Assembly: GCA_027600665.1 (NCBI GenBank)
Contig: JADGJL010000502.1
Coordinates: 1-19,634 of the forward strand
Length of the DNA stretch: 19,634 nucleotides
Source: Irineochytrium annulatum
Taxonomy: Eukaryota > Chytridiomycota > Chytridiomycetes > Chytridiales > Chytridiaceae
Direction: 5' to 3'
The notes under the pieces were generated by a model, which searched no databases, was not told where the DNA came from, and saw nothing but the letters and a program-made list of their open reading frames with translations. The translations under genes were made by a program, and so were the position numbers. Positions within the stretch are counted from its first letter, which is position 1, and each line of letters begins with the position of its first letter. Below are positions 1-8,611 of this stretch, piece by piece.

Positions 1-2
1 CC

Positions 3-176
3 CTCTCGTTCATCCACCTCCCCCTCCCCCGCGGCCGGCGCGCGAGCGCCACCAGCCGGGCAGGGACCGAGGATGGCGATCGTGACGGCGGGACCGAGGG
101 TCCGGAGACGCGGCGCGGGCGACGCGAGGGGTCGAAGATAAACTTTTCATTGATCAACCTCGGCCGCGCGGGTATT
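3..176 (+). CDS. C-terminal end of an unidentified gene (partial, enters from left edge)
   Basis: From base 3 one frame stays open to a TAA at 174-176. Nearly every codon ends in G or C until the last dozen codons, as in the well-supported genes of this window. The other two forward frames close earlier (TAA at 136, TGA near 86). The peptide is rich in Arg, Gly and acidic residues with no recognisable domain, and ends LINLGRAGI. Base composition drops sharply to AT-rich right after the stop, as expected for a 3' untranslated region. The shift from C-rich to G-rich on the plus strand also fits the 3' end of a plus-strand gene. Function is unknown. The alternative is GC-rich non-coding DNA. Confidence 0.4.
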
Positions 177-1594
177 TAAACAACACCCGCGCCGCCTTGA
201 GCTTGATTTAATACATCTTCCCCCTGCCGTAAGTGTTTGTGCGTAGGTGCAACGCCTGTATTTATTCGTGACGGCCGTGTTCTAGAGTGTATATGGGATG
301 GGTTTTTAACCCTTAATGATCGAGTTATTTATTATTTCTCCCTGCTGCGGAGACCGACGAGTTTGGCTTGCTGTGTGGTGGGATGGATGAGGTTTTAGGG
401 TTCATGATGGGGATGGCTGATACCAAGGTGGCGATGGGGAATGTAAGCGTGGAGTTTGACGGTTTGTTCGACGGAGGCGCGGCGTGGGCGATTGGGGAGG
501 ATCTGTTTGGAGGGTTTATGATGGTGGATGTCTGAAGCGGGTTGTTGGTGTAGTGGTGAGATCCTCTCTTTGCTTGTGCTGTTGATATTTCGCATTCGTT
601 GTTCGTTGTGCTCCCGTTGTTAAGCTTGTCGCACATTCTCGCGTTGCTAATTCTATTACTTCATGCTTCCCTTTTTTTTTTTTTTTTTCGATCCGATATT
701 CCGTTGATTCTCTGCTTGATCCTGAGAGGAGAAAATAAAACGGCGTTCTTTGTCCTCGATATGTGTGCATAACCGAGCATTACTATTGACAACCATCCCG
801 ATTAATACTAATGCCCACCTTAAGTTGCTGCCATGAACACGTCTGCTCTCCAGTCGGTGCGCCACCTCCAACGTTCTTTACATTTGATATTTAAAGCGAC
901 CAAAATGATGTCAAGATACTAACGACTTGAACGTTGTGACAACGAGGGCACAACCTGCCATTAAACACATTATGCCTAATATCGACTCATTGTATGCACA
1001 ATTAAATATATTGCATAGCCTGGGCCACTATAAAACAACGAGACAGTCATAAAGGCGACATACCCCCAAAAGAACACGGAAATAAATAGTTCAGTAACAG
1101 AAAAGGGACGACAAATAACCATGGAAGTTCGGGAAGTTAATTAAGTTAGCAGACAAGCTCATTTCTAAGGGGCAACAAAATGGACACAGTTAAACGGGAC
1201 AACGGGGGTTTCAGAGCAAACCAAAAAGGCCACTTTTTTCGTCTAGAGGTGCGTAGTTGCCGAGTATAGAAAGGTGTAAAGGTGTATCGGAGGTGAGCCA
1301 AAACGGCAAGGGGTGGTTGGCAAGTGAAGAAGATGGGGCCACACAGCTCTCCGGCCCACCAGCAACGCAGAAATAAAGCAGACTGCAAAGAAGATAAATA
1401 GTAGCAAGCTGGGACCCCCACGCCGGGACATAGACGAAGGGGAAGCCCAAAAACAGGAAGTGATGAATTAGCAAAAAAAATCGTAACCCCCGTTGCTTGT
1501 AAACAAAAATAAGCTTTCGAGAAGAATAAGAGAAAGATATTAGGCATGAAGGATATGGAAGTCATTGTCTTCAAGATGACGGCGACGCAAAAAA
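177..1594. other. Intergenic region, mostly AT-rich, with one doubtful small ORF
   Basis: No convincing gene is seen in these 1.4 kb. The first part would hold the 3' UTR of the left-edge gene and the last part the 3' UTR of the BED-HIUase gene. A 17-nt T run lies at 672-688. The stretch 340-560 is strongly G/T-rich on the plus strand and contains a 50-codon ATG-initiated ORF at 383-535 (+). The opposite strand over the same stretch is open as a Pro/Ser/Asn-rich frame. Neither has a recognisable domain. A longer minus-strand frame at 1146-1628 is only a shifted reading of the HIUase last exon plus its 3' UTR. Confidence 0.5.
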
Positions 1595-3615
1595 TCAGCA
1601 GCTCCCCTTGTACACGGTATACCCACATCCGCTGAGTAGGAGCGGAATGTGGAACTGATCATCTTCCCCCATCTCGTCCTTTTGCTCAGGCACCTTAAAC
1701 TGAACCTAACGGAGAAAACGATCAGCACGCATTCCTAACTATAGAACGGCACACAATAGCTCACCTCCACCACCGGGAACAACGCCTCCCTCCCTACCCT
1801 CTCACACCACTCCCCAACCTTAAACGTCAGCCTATAAACCCCGCCTTTAATCAATTCCTCCCCTGCAACGCCGCCACCAGCCTCAAACCGCCCATCCGCA
1901 TCCGTCACCCCTCCCACCACCTTCTTCCAACCCCTCCCAGCCTCCATCCCATCCAACCTCACCTCCACCCCCGCAACAGACTCCCCCGTCACCGTATCAA
2001 CAACCCGCGTCGACACTCTTGGACCCGCGCTGTTGCCCACATCGTCCCCATCCAACAAGAACCCAGACGCCGCAGCCGCGAGCACCGACATCCCCGGCTG
2101 CGTTCCCCCACCCCCCGCCGCGCCATGCCTCGCCTGCCTCTCCGCCATTTGATGCGCATGCACGGCCGCAGCCGCAGCCGCCGCCGCCGCGCTCGCGCTG
2201 CCCGACTCCGCACTGGGCGCCACAACTACGTTCCTTAGCGCCACCATGCTCTCGCTCATCACCCTGCCTCTCTTAACCCCGTCCCCCACATCCCCCGCTC
2301 CATCCTCAACCCGTCCCCTCTTCCTCTTCGTTGGGCTCTGGCTCGCCCTCCTTTGCTGCTGCATCTGCATCTGCTGCTCCGCCTGCACCCCTTCGACGAC
2401 CCCGCTCAGATCTCCCGTCAAAACGCCAAGGCTAACAACCTTCCTCTTCTCCTCCCTCTTGGCCCGCTCGACCTGCATGGCCCTCCACTGCCTCCTCAGA
2501 TGATCTGGAACACGGGCGCAACGGTCGCAGATATGCCGGTATAGCATCTCCACCCGACCCTCCATCTGTTCCCCGCAGTGCCGACAGCCGGCTGCATGGC
2601 GCTTGGTTTTTGGGTTGCAACGCTCGGAGCGGTCGAATTCGTTCCAGATCGGGTCGAATTGTCCGCCGCGGGGCCGTGATGAGCCGGGGAGGGTGGAGGT
2701 GGCGGCGGCGTTGGCGGCGCCGGCTGTGGTGGATGTTGTGGGAGCGGTGTTAGGGAGCGTGATGCGGGGCGGGGGGGTGGAGGTTGAGGGATTGCGGTGG
2801 AGCGGAGGTGCGGGCGGTGCGGGCTGTGGGAGCTGCTGTTGGGGCGTTGGAGGGCGTTGGGGGTCGACAGTGGGCATAACGTAATGGGGCATGGGGCCAA
2901 AGAGCATCGGGTATGGCTGCTGCGCGGCGTTTGGGTTATTTGGATTACTCGGGTTGCCTGCTGCGGCTGCTGCTGCTGCTGCTGCTGGGTTATAGTATTG
3001 AGGGAGGGACATATAGGGCGGGTATGCGAGGTGCGGGTGATGCGGGTGCGGGTACGGGAAACCGACGGAGGAGAGAACGAACGGGGCTGTGGAAGTTGTC
3101 TGGCGGTGCGGGTGGCCAGTGAGGATGCCGGCCGACGCCGGGTTGTCCGGATCTGTCGTGGCGAAGGTTAATGGCGCGTTCGCGAGGGACAGGGAGTTGG
3201 CGGTTGCGAGCATTGCGGCGGTGGTCGAGACGGAGGCCGGGGGCAGTTGCTGTGTTGGTGTCGGGTGCAGGGACATGCCGTAGGGCATCACGAAGGACGG
3301 GGTGGGTGCTTCCTGCTTGAAGGTGGTTGTGGCGGAGGATGAGTCACCATTAGAGGACGTGCCGTTGGCGTTGGATGAAGAGGAAGAGGGGTCCGCGTCC
3401 GGGTTGAGGAGCTGCTGGGGGGGTGTCGAGGTGGAGGAGGGATGGTTAATCGACTGCATCGCGCTTGAGCCGCTGGTCTCGTTGGAGACATTGTTGGACG
3501 TGTCCGGCTGCGGCGAACTCGACGCCGAGGCCGATCCATGCTGTTCCTGCTGTCGTTGCTGCTGCTGTAATTCAAGCTGGTGGTGCAGCTGCTGGAACTG
3601 CGAGTGGTCCTCCAT
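1595..3615 (-). CDS. BED-type zinc finger protein fused to a C-terminal HIUase (transthyretin-like) domain
   Basis: Model: exons 3615-1765 and 1705-1595, intron 1764-1706 (59 nt, GTGAGC...TTAG), 653 aa. The start is the first in-frame ATG after about 500 nt of stop-free GC-rich leader. Residues 1-315 are low complexity (Gln-rich start, then Ser/Asn, Pro/His/Tyr and a poly-Ala run). Residues 318-368 form a BED-like finger: W324, F327, C344, C347, H361, C366. A basic KRKRGR near 428 could be a nuclear signal. Residues about 531-653 are a full HIUase fold: STRVVDT, TDADGR (R576), FHIPLLLSG (H636) and the near-terminal YKGS. HIUases hydrolyse 5-hydroxyisourate after urate oxidase. The usual THVLD histidine is Arg537 here and YRGS is YKGS, so activity is doubtful. 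Role as a DNA-binding metabolite sensor is inference. An internal Met509 could instead start a separate HIUase of about 145 aa. Confidence 0.8.
2957..2988. repeat. CTG/CAG trinucleotide run encoding poly-alanine
   Basis: A near-perfect run of CTG on the plus strand is read on the minus strand as GCA/GCC codons, giving a block of about nine alanines near residue 210 of the BED-HIUase protein. A second Ala-coding run (GCN repeats) lies at about 2163-2192. Both sit in low-complexity linkers outside the recognised domains and are likely to vary in length between strains. Confidence 0.7.
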
Positions 3616-4742
3616 CACGCTGACCGTGGTGGTGGCCAGCGGGTACTTCGCCGGAGGGGCGGTCCGGAACCTCGTCCACGACGAGCGAGCGGGCCCTCCT
3701 GGTGAGTTGGAGACGGATCGAAGCCGGGCGTCGACCCTTCGAGCCCTGGGGCCTTTCGCTCCGATGTCGGCCTGGGCTGCCCTGCGGCGGAGTCGGGGTC
3801 CGGGTCGACGAGGCTTGCGGCCTGGCAGGGCAGTCGGTCGGCGCGGGTCAAGGTTGACGCCGAGGCGAGGCGAGGTATGTATCGGGTTCGACGACGGGCA
3901 GCGACGGGCTCGCGAAGGCAGCACTGCAGCAATAGAATCAGGGCTCCAATTAATGTAATTGGATATTGGAGGCCTGTTTTCGCGGGCCGGCGGAGATAGA
4001 ATCTCTTTCGCGACGGTCCCCGTTGGCAGAGAGGACGGCGGGGCGTGGTCGCGACGGAGGCGACAGCGGGCGGATGTCGGCGGGAGATGAGGCGGGAAAC
4101 AGGCGTCAAATATCAATTTAGTTTTTCGGCGGGCGACACGTTCCTCTTTTTATCGCTCCCGTTGCTCCCTCGTATATGTGAGGCTTCTGCGCGAAAACAT
4201 AAAAAAAGCAGGTTGCTCTTGTGGTTTTTTTTGTCCCGGTGGGGGGGAAGAAAAAAAAAGAAAAAAAAAAAAAAACTTAGAACGAATTCGCAAAGAAAGG
4301 TGGAAACTTTGCTCAGCGAGCGCGAGGCGACAGTCGACACGGTATGGCCGATGGGAAGTGAGGGACGGATGGAGCGGACCGGACCAGCGATTCCTTTCTG
4401 AAGCCTTCGCTCAAGTTGTTGATTACTCAGCAACGTCCCATTATTAATCCCATTTCCACTGCTCCTTGTGTTGAGATTGTAAAGATTTAGACTACATCTC
4501 CCCTTAGAGGAGAAAAAATACATCCAACGCCCAAACGACAAGCCCCACCATTGCTTGTTGACTTGTGTGGACAAGGTCATATTGAAAGCAAAGCCGTCAG
4601 CAAGAAAACAGAATAGAAGCGACCGTGTAACGAAAAAGAAAGGTGTCACCAAAGGAGAAATAGTTACAAAGGTGTTTCTGCGCAAAAAACAAGCAAAATC
4701 ACACCCCCACCCTCTCCAAAAACCGTAAACGTGGTCATGACC
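3616..4742. other. Intergenic region and long GC-rich leader of the BED-HIUase gene
   Basis: Bases 3616-4112 are GC-rich and stop-free on the minus strand in the frame of the BED-HIUase protein but contain no in-frame ATG. They are read here as 5' leader. Beyond that the sequence turns AT-rich with a purine run at 4241-4275 (seven G then mostly A), which yields the poly-Phe and poly-Lys frames seen there. No promoter element could be assigned and no further gene is supported. The rest would be the 3' UTR of the four-helix membrane protein gene. Confidence 0.5.
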
Positions 4743-5591
4743 TCACGCCATCCCCCGCGTCTCGGCTGCGCGCAAGTGTCTAAAGAAGGCGATCAAATAA
4801 ATGCCCACGCCAATCTCGACAACGGCGACAAACAGGTCCATGTAAAAGTCGCCGCCAAACGCGACCGAAAGCGGCGTCGCAGTTGTTCCCGAAACCGGGA
4901 ACGAGAGCTGCTCGAGGTAAGTGAAGTCCCGCGAGATGAGCGGTTTAAGGCCTACGGCCACGAAGAACAGGAGGGTGAGGGTTGCAGCTATTAAGATGGA
5001 AGCGTTAGTCGGAAGTTATTCCGCACATAAAAGCAATAACTCACATCCAATTAATACACAAGCCCCCGTCAACACTACGACCATCCCGCTGACCCTCCCA
5101 TACCCCCTCCAAGACAACACCAGCAGCCCCACCACGCCCACATACGTCATCGCCGCCGCGCACCACGCCGCCGCCCTCCCTGCCGTCCACAGCCCGCACA
5201 TCCTATCCCCCGAGCATTGGGGCGCGGCCTCGCACCCGAACCCGCCTTTCTTCGTGTTCCCCGCCGTGCTGGTGCAGAACTGCGTCAACCCGAGGTCCAC
5301 CTGCAGGGTCGCGAGCGTGGCTGAGCCGAGGTCGGGCGGGAGGGAGATGTCGATGGCCATAGTCCACCATCTGGCAGTTTGATGAGCAAAGGTGTAAGGG
5401 TGGAGAGGGGAGATGGCTACGTACGTGTATCCAACGGCGGCGACGTGGTGCAGGACGGCGGCGACGGTGTGGACAACGAGGACGGTGAAGATGGCACCGC
5501 GCTGGAGGTACCAAGGAAGCGGCTGTGGTGGTGGAATGCGGTGGTCGTCGAATGCCTTGGGGAGCTTTTGGTGGTTGTATGAGCTCGGCAT
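4743..5591 (-). CDS. Four-helix membrane protein with cysteine-rich first loop (claudin/SUR7/amastin-like topology)
   Basis: Three exons (5591-5425, 5370-5045, 4987-4743) join in frame through introns of 54 and 57 nt with GTACGT...CAG and GTGAGT...TAG ends, giving 245 aa. The first intron is a multiple of three and lacks a stop, so the frame can be misread straight through it. Hydrophobic helices fall at about 33-56, 122-142, 152-178 and 210-235. The loop between helices 1 and 2 holds Cys88, 102, 108, 114 and 126 with a CGLW motif just before helix 2. This order, with a cysteine loop followed by three helices, recalls claudin/PMP22, SUR7/PalI and amastin proteins, which act at the plasma membrane or in cell-surface domains. 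I cannot assign a family firmly. The start MPSSYNH follows an AT-rich leader; an upstream in-frame start near 5789 would add about 66 residues and is less likely. Confidence 0.7.
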
Positions 5592-5849
5592 GGTCGTCAG
5601 GAGCGTGTTCAAGTGGATTATGCGATTCGGTTGGTGGATAACGATAAGCAGCGGCCGGGAGTCGCGGAGTCTTATAAAATCGCATGATGGTAAAATAAGG
5701 ATAAAGGGGGTTTGTGCCCAGGCTGTGGTGAAGGACTTAAAGATGGGTGTGAATAGATGAAGGAGTTTTGAAGTTGCCGCGAGTAGCAAAGCGATTCAAC
5801 CTGAGGCCGATCGCGCCGCGAGACCCTTCAAAATGGCGGATGAAGGGCG
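5592..5849. other. Upstream region of the four-helix protein gene
   Basis: This 258-nt stretch carries the presumed promoter and leader of the minus-strand gene starting at 5591. A weak TATA-like TTTATAAG lies on the minus strand near 5671-5679, about 85 nt before the ATG. Nothing else is recognised. Confidence 0.3.
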
Positions 5850-6265
5850 TTAACAAGGATGGACGGTGGAGGGCTCGCGGTAGTGGGCCTGTTCTAGGGT
5901 CAGCCGGATGCCGATAGCCTCCTGGTTGAGACCGTACGCACCGCAGTTCGAATCACGCCGGCCGCATCCCCAGATGTCCCAGTCGCGCTCCGGCATCTCC
6001 TCGGCGTCCTCCCACGGCGCCGTCATCCTGGGCGTCATGATGATGCCCGAGAATGATGAGATCCCTTCATTGACACCCCCCATTTCGAGCGCCAATCTCA
6101 TCACCTTTCGCGATCACGAGGGCGACCCAAGGTCGACCCGGCCAGGTTCCAGAGCCCACCTTTGAACGCGCCATAGGGCTCCGACGAACGAGAGTTGGTT
6201 GAGCGTTTGCATCGCGGAACACTTGAGGAGATCGCGCGGCAAACATCCCGGGAGGGTGGGAGCGG
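5850..6265 (-). pseudogene. Possible C-terminal gene remnant of unknown family
   Basis: The minus-strand frame ending with the TAA at 5850-5852 reads as a natural protein with strong GC3: Trp- and Cys-rich, with MPERDWDIWGCG, DSNCGAYGLNQ and a short tail. It can be spliced to an upstream segment ending YGAFK through a donor near 6165 and an acceptor near 6080, giving YGAFKGISSF across the join. The donor (GTGGGC) is weak. Further upstream the best-looking codons (RDLLKCSAMQTLNQ, about 6200-6265) are in a different frame with no good intron between them. No start is clear, and the frame then runs antisense into the carrier's first exon. I read it as a broken or badly modelled gene. It could be a real gene with unusual introns, or chance coding-like DNA. 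Family not recognised. Confidence 0.3.
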
Positions 6266-6369
6266 AGAAGACATCTGCCGACGGGAACGGTCTCAACGGA
6301 GGAAAGACGGATTCCCAAGTCGTGATCCCCGCTGCCGGAAGAGGAAGCCCCAAGCGCGGGCCCGACTGA

Positions 6370-8151
6370 ATGGCCGACTCGGTGACGGGCGGCGGGGCGG
6401 CCCCTCTCGGCCCCTCAATTCCCGCGCTGTACCCAAGACACGACGGGAAACCGCGGACGATCGGGGCGGTGGAAAAATTTGCGATCTCGGCCATGGCGCC
6501 TGCTGGTGAGACCTCCCGCCGTTAGGAAAGACTTATCTTTTAATTCCAGTGGCGGTCATCTTCACGAACCCGTTCGACACCGCAAAGTAATAGCATCTGC
6601 TTTCCTCTTGCCTGCTATTGGCCAGAATCCTAACTTTTGACCTACACAGAGTCCGATTACAGCTGCAGGGCCAGAAGTTGAAGCAGGCGAAGGCAGCGGG
6701 GAGCAACGTGGTTCCTCAAGTGGTAAGTCTGCTCCAATGGGCCATTTTATGCCTGACGTTCTTTCAGATGTACCGGAACACGTTCGATACCCTTTATAAG
6801 ATTGCCCGAAACGAAGGCGTCGGCGGCCTTCAAAAAGGCCTCACGCCCGCCATCCTTCGCGAGGGTTCCAAAAATCTTTTCCGAATTGTACGCCTACCCC
6901 CTTCCTTTCCCCCTTCCGACCTAACCCCACCGTCCATTCGTACAGGGAATGTACGACCCCATCATGTCCGTCCTCCACGACTCCCGCCAAGGCTCCGCGC
7001 CCGGCTGGAAGCGCATGCTGGCGGGGTCGCTCTGCGGCGTCATGGGCGCCTTCTCCTGCAACCCGTTTGAGCTCGTCAAGACCCGCCTGCAGTCCGCAGC
7101 TGCTAAAGGGCAGGCGGTGGGTCATCAGTTTGCTTACAGGGGCGTCGGGGACGCGCTAGTGCAGATCGTGAGGCAGGATGGGGTTAAAGGGTTGTACCGG
7201 GGTGCCGTGTTGAGCATGGGGAGGAGCGTGGTGGGGAGTGGGACAAACCTGGCGAGCTTCAGCATGATGAAGGAGTATTTGATATTGAGGAGAGGGTGGA
7301 GGGATGATTGGGTGCTGGATATGGTCGCCGGGTTGGGCAGTGGGGTCGTTTCTTGGTAAGTTTATTTGTTTTGGTCGTTGCGGAGTCCGCGAGCCTGACG
7401 AGGGGCTCTAGCATTGCGATGAACCCTATCGACGTTGTGAGAACACGATACTACAACCAGCCTTATAAGGACGGAAAGGGGCTGGAGTACGCGAGCGGGG
7501 TGGATGCGGTAGGTTATTCACTTTAATGGATACGGTTGGGTGGGACTGACCTAAAGACGCTGGCAACAGATCAAGAAGATCGTAAAATCGGAAGGGTTTG
7601 GCGCCTTCTACAAGGGCTTCTTCACACACTTCCTCCGGATCGGCCCGCATTTCTGCCGTACGTCTATACATGGCCGGAAGCTACGACGTTACTTAACCAC
7701 TCATACCAACACCTAATAACAGTGACGTTCGTCTTTCTCGGTGTCTTCCGCCGCCAGCTGGCGGGCGTCTACAACACTATGGACCAGAAGGACTCGTTTA
7801 AGAACTTCGACACGGACGGGAATGGCGTTCTAGACGAGCGTGAGTTAGCCGAGGCGATCCGGAAGGTCTTGCCGCGGAATCAGTTGCCTCCTGAACTCGT
7901 GCCGCATTATGATCAGCTGGTAAGAATCTTTACTCCCTTGCATCGAAATACTGATCGTCGGTGGGTTTGCTAAGATTGCGAATTACACATCCCGGATCCT
8001 CGAGAAGGCGGACGTTAACCACGACACGAAGATCTCCTTCCAGGAGTACCCGGACATGGAGTCCGAAGTGAAGAAGATTGTAACTGAGGTTAAGGACGAG
8101 GAGAAGCACCGGCGCGTCTTGAACGAGAAGCAGAGGCATGCGCTGCCGTAG
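6370..8151 (+). CDS. Mitochondrial carrier (Oac1/SLC25A34-35 type) with C-terminal EF-hand pair
   Basis: Nine exons: 6370-6505, 6550-6586, 6650-6722, 6768-6887, 6946-7355, 7412-7508, 7570-7657, 7723-7919, 7975-8151. All introns are GT-AG, 44 to 65 nt, and the total is 444 aa in one frame. An in-frame TGA touches the start ATG, which fixes the N-terminus. Three carrier signatures are seen: PFDTAKVR (53-60), PFELVKTR (162-169) and PIDVVRTR (264-271). YNQ after the third and the overall pattern match oxaloacetate/dicarboxylate carriers of the inner mitochondrial membrane. Exon 8 encodes the sixth helix (RIGPHFCLTFVF) and continues without a break into an EF-hand loop, DTDGNGVLDERE (350-361). Exon 9 adds a second, DVNHDTKISFQE (399-410). 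Carrier termini face the intermembrane space, so calcium control from the cytosolic side is inferred. Usual carriers are near 300 aa, and known calcium-regulated ones carry EF-hands at the N-terminus. Confidence 0.9.
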
Positions 8152-8611
8152 TTCGAAGTGTTGGTGGGGCTGACCTTGGTATTGAGGGGCTCGAGCGGAA
8201 TCTCGTTCCAAGCGGGGGATGGACGGAACAGGAGTTTCTACAGCGAAGGATGGTTAAATGTCGGGGTGGAGGTGGTCCGCGATTAGTTGGTCATCGCTAG
8301 GGGGGCGGGAATATTGGTGGACACCGTGGTGAACATTGCATCCAGACTTCTGCGAGGTGTTCTGCAGCGACATCCTTCTTGGGGGCATGTACCTCCCTCT
8401 TCGTTTACTTTAATCATTGTTATATTTGCACGTAGCTCTTGCTCTTGTATAGCGGATGCGGTGGAAAATGGCCAAACGATCGCGTGGAACTCCGAGGTTG
8501 ACTTCCACAGTGGTGACGTGGAGGCGCTATTACACGTACTGCCACCTCACCACCAGGGCAGCCCAGCAACCGCTTTAAACGGCCCTGTGGTGGGCTGCCC
8601 ACCAACATCCC
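8152..8611 (+). other. Intergenic region: carrier 3' UTR and bZIP leader with upstream ORFs
   Basis: The first part is presumably 3' UTR of the carrier; no AATAAA is seen. The second part precedes the bZIP gene and contains two ATG-initiated short ORFs: 8387-8413 (8 codons) and 8456-8578 (40 codons). The second stops 33 nt before the bZIP start codon. The transcription start is not known, so it is uncertain which of these is in the mRNA. A strong stem-loop lies at 8556-8600. Confidence 0.5.
8556..8600 (+). promoter_or_regulatory. Stem-loop immediately upstream of the bZIP start codon
   Basis: The arms gggcagccca (8556-8565) and tgggctgccc (8591-8600) are perfect 10-base reverse complements with a 25-nt loop. 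The loop contains the stop codon of the 40-codon upstream ORF (8576-8578). The stem ends 11 nt before the bZIP ATG at 8612. In an mRNA this would be a stable GC-rich hairpin placed where it could impede scanning or reinitiation. Function is inference. Confidence 0.55.

Noticed and set aside
915..945. TACTAAC branch-point-like sequence followed by AG
   Set aside because: No donor or coding exon can be paired with it; it is in AT-rich intergenic DNA.
1146..1628. 160-codon minus-strand frame with hydrophobic stretches
   Set aside because: Its start is the HIUase final exon read in another frame and the rest is the 3' UTR; hydrophobicity comes from T-rich sequence.
4113..4685. 190-codon minus-strand frame with a poly-Phe block
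   Set aside because: The block is the translated A/T homopolymer at 4241-4275; codon use is not coding-like.
5903..5970. tRNA-like T-loop (gcagttcgaatc)
   Set aside because: No matching T stem, anticodon arm or acceptor stem could be built; it lies in a coding-like segment.
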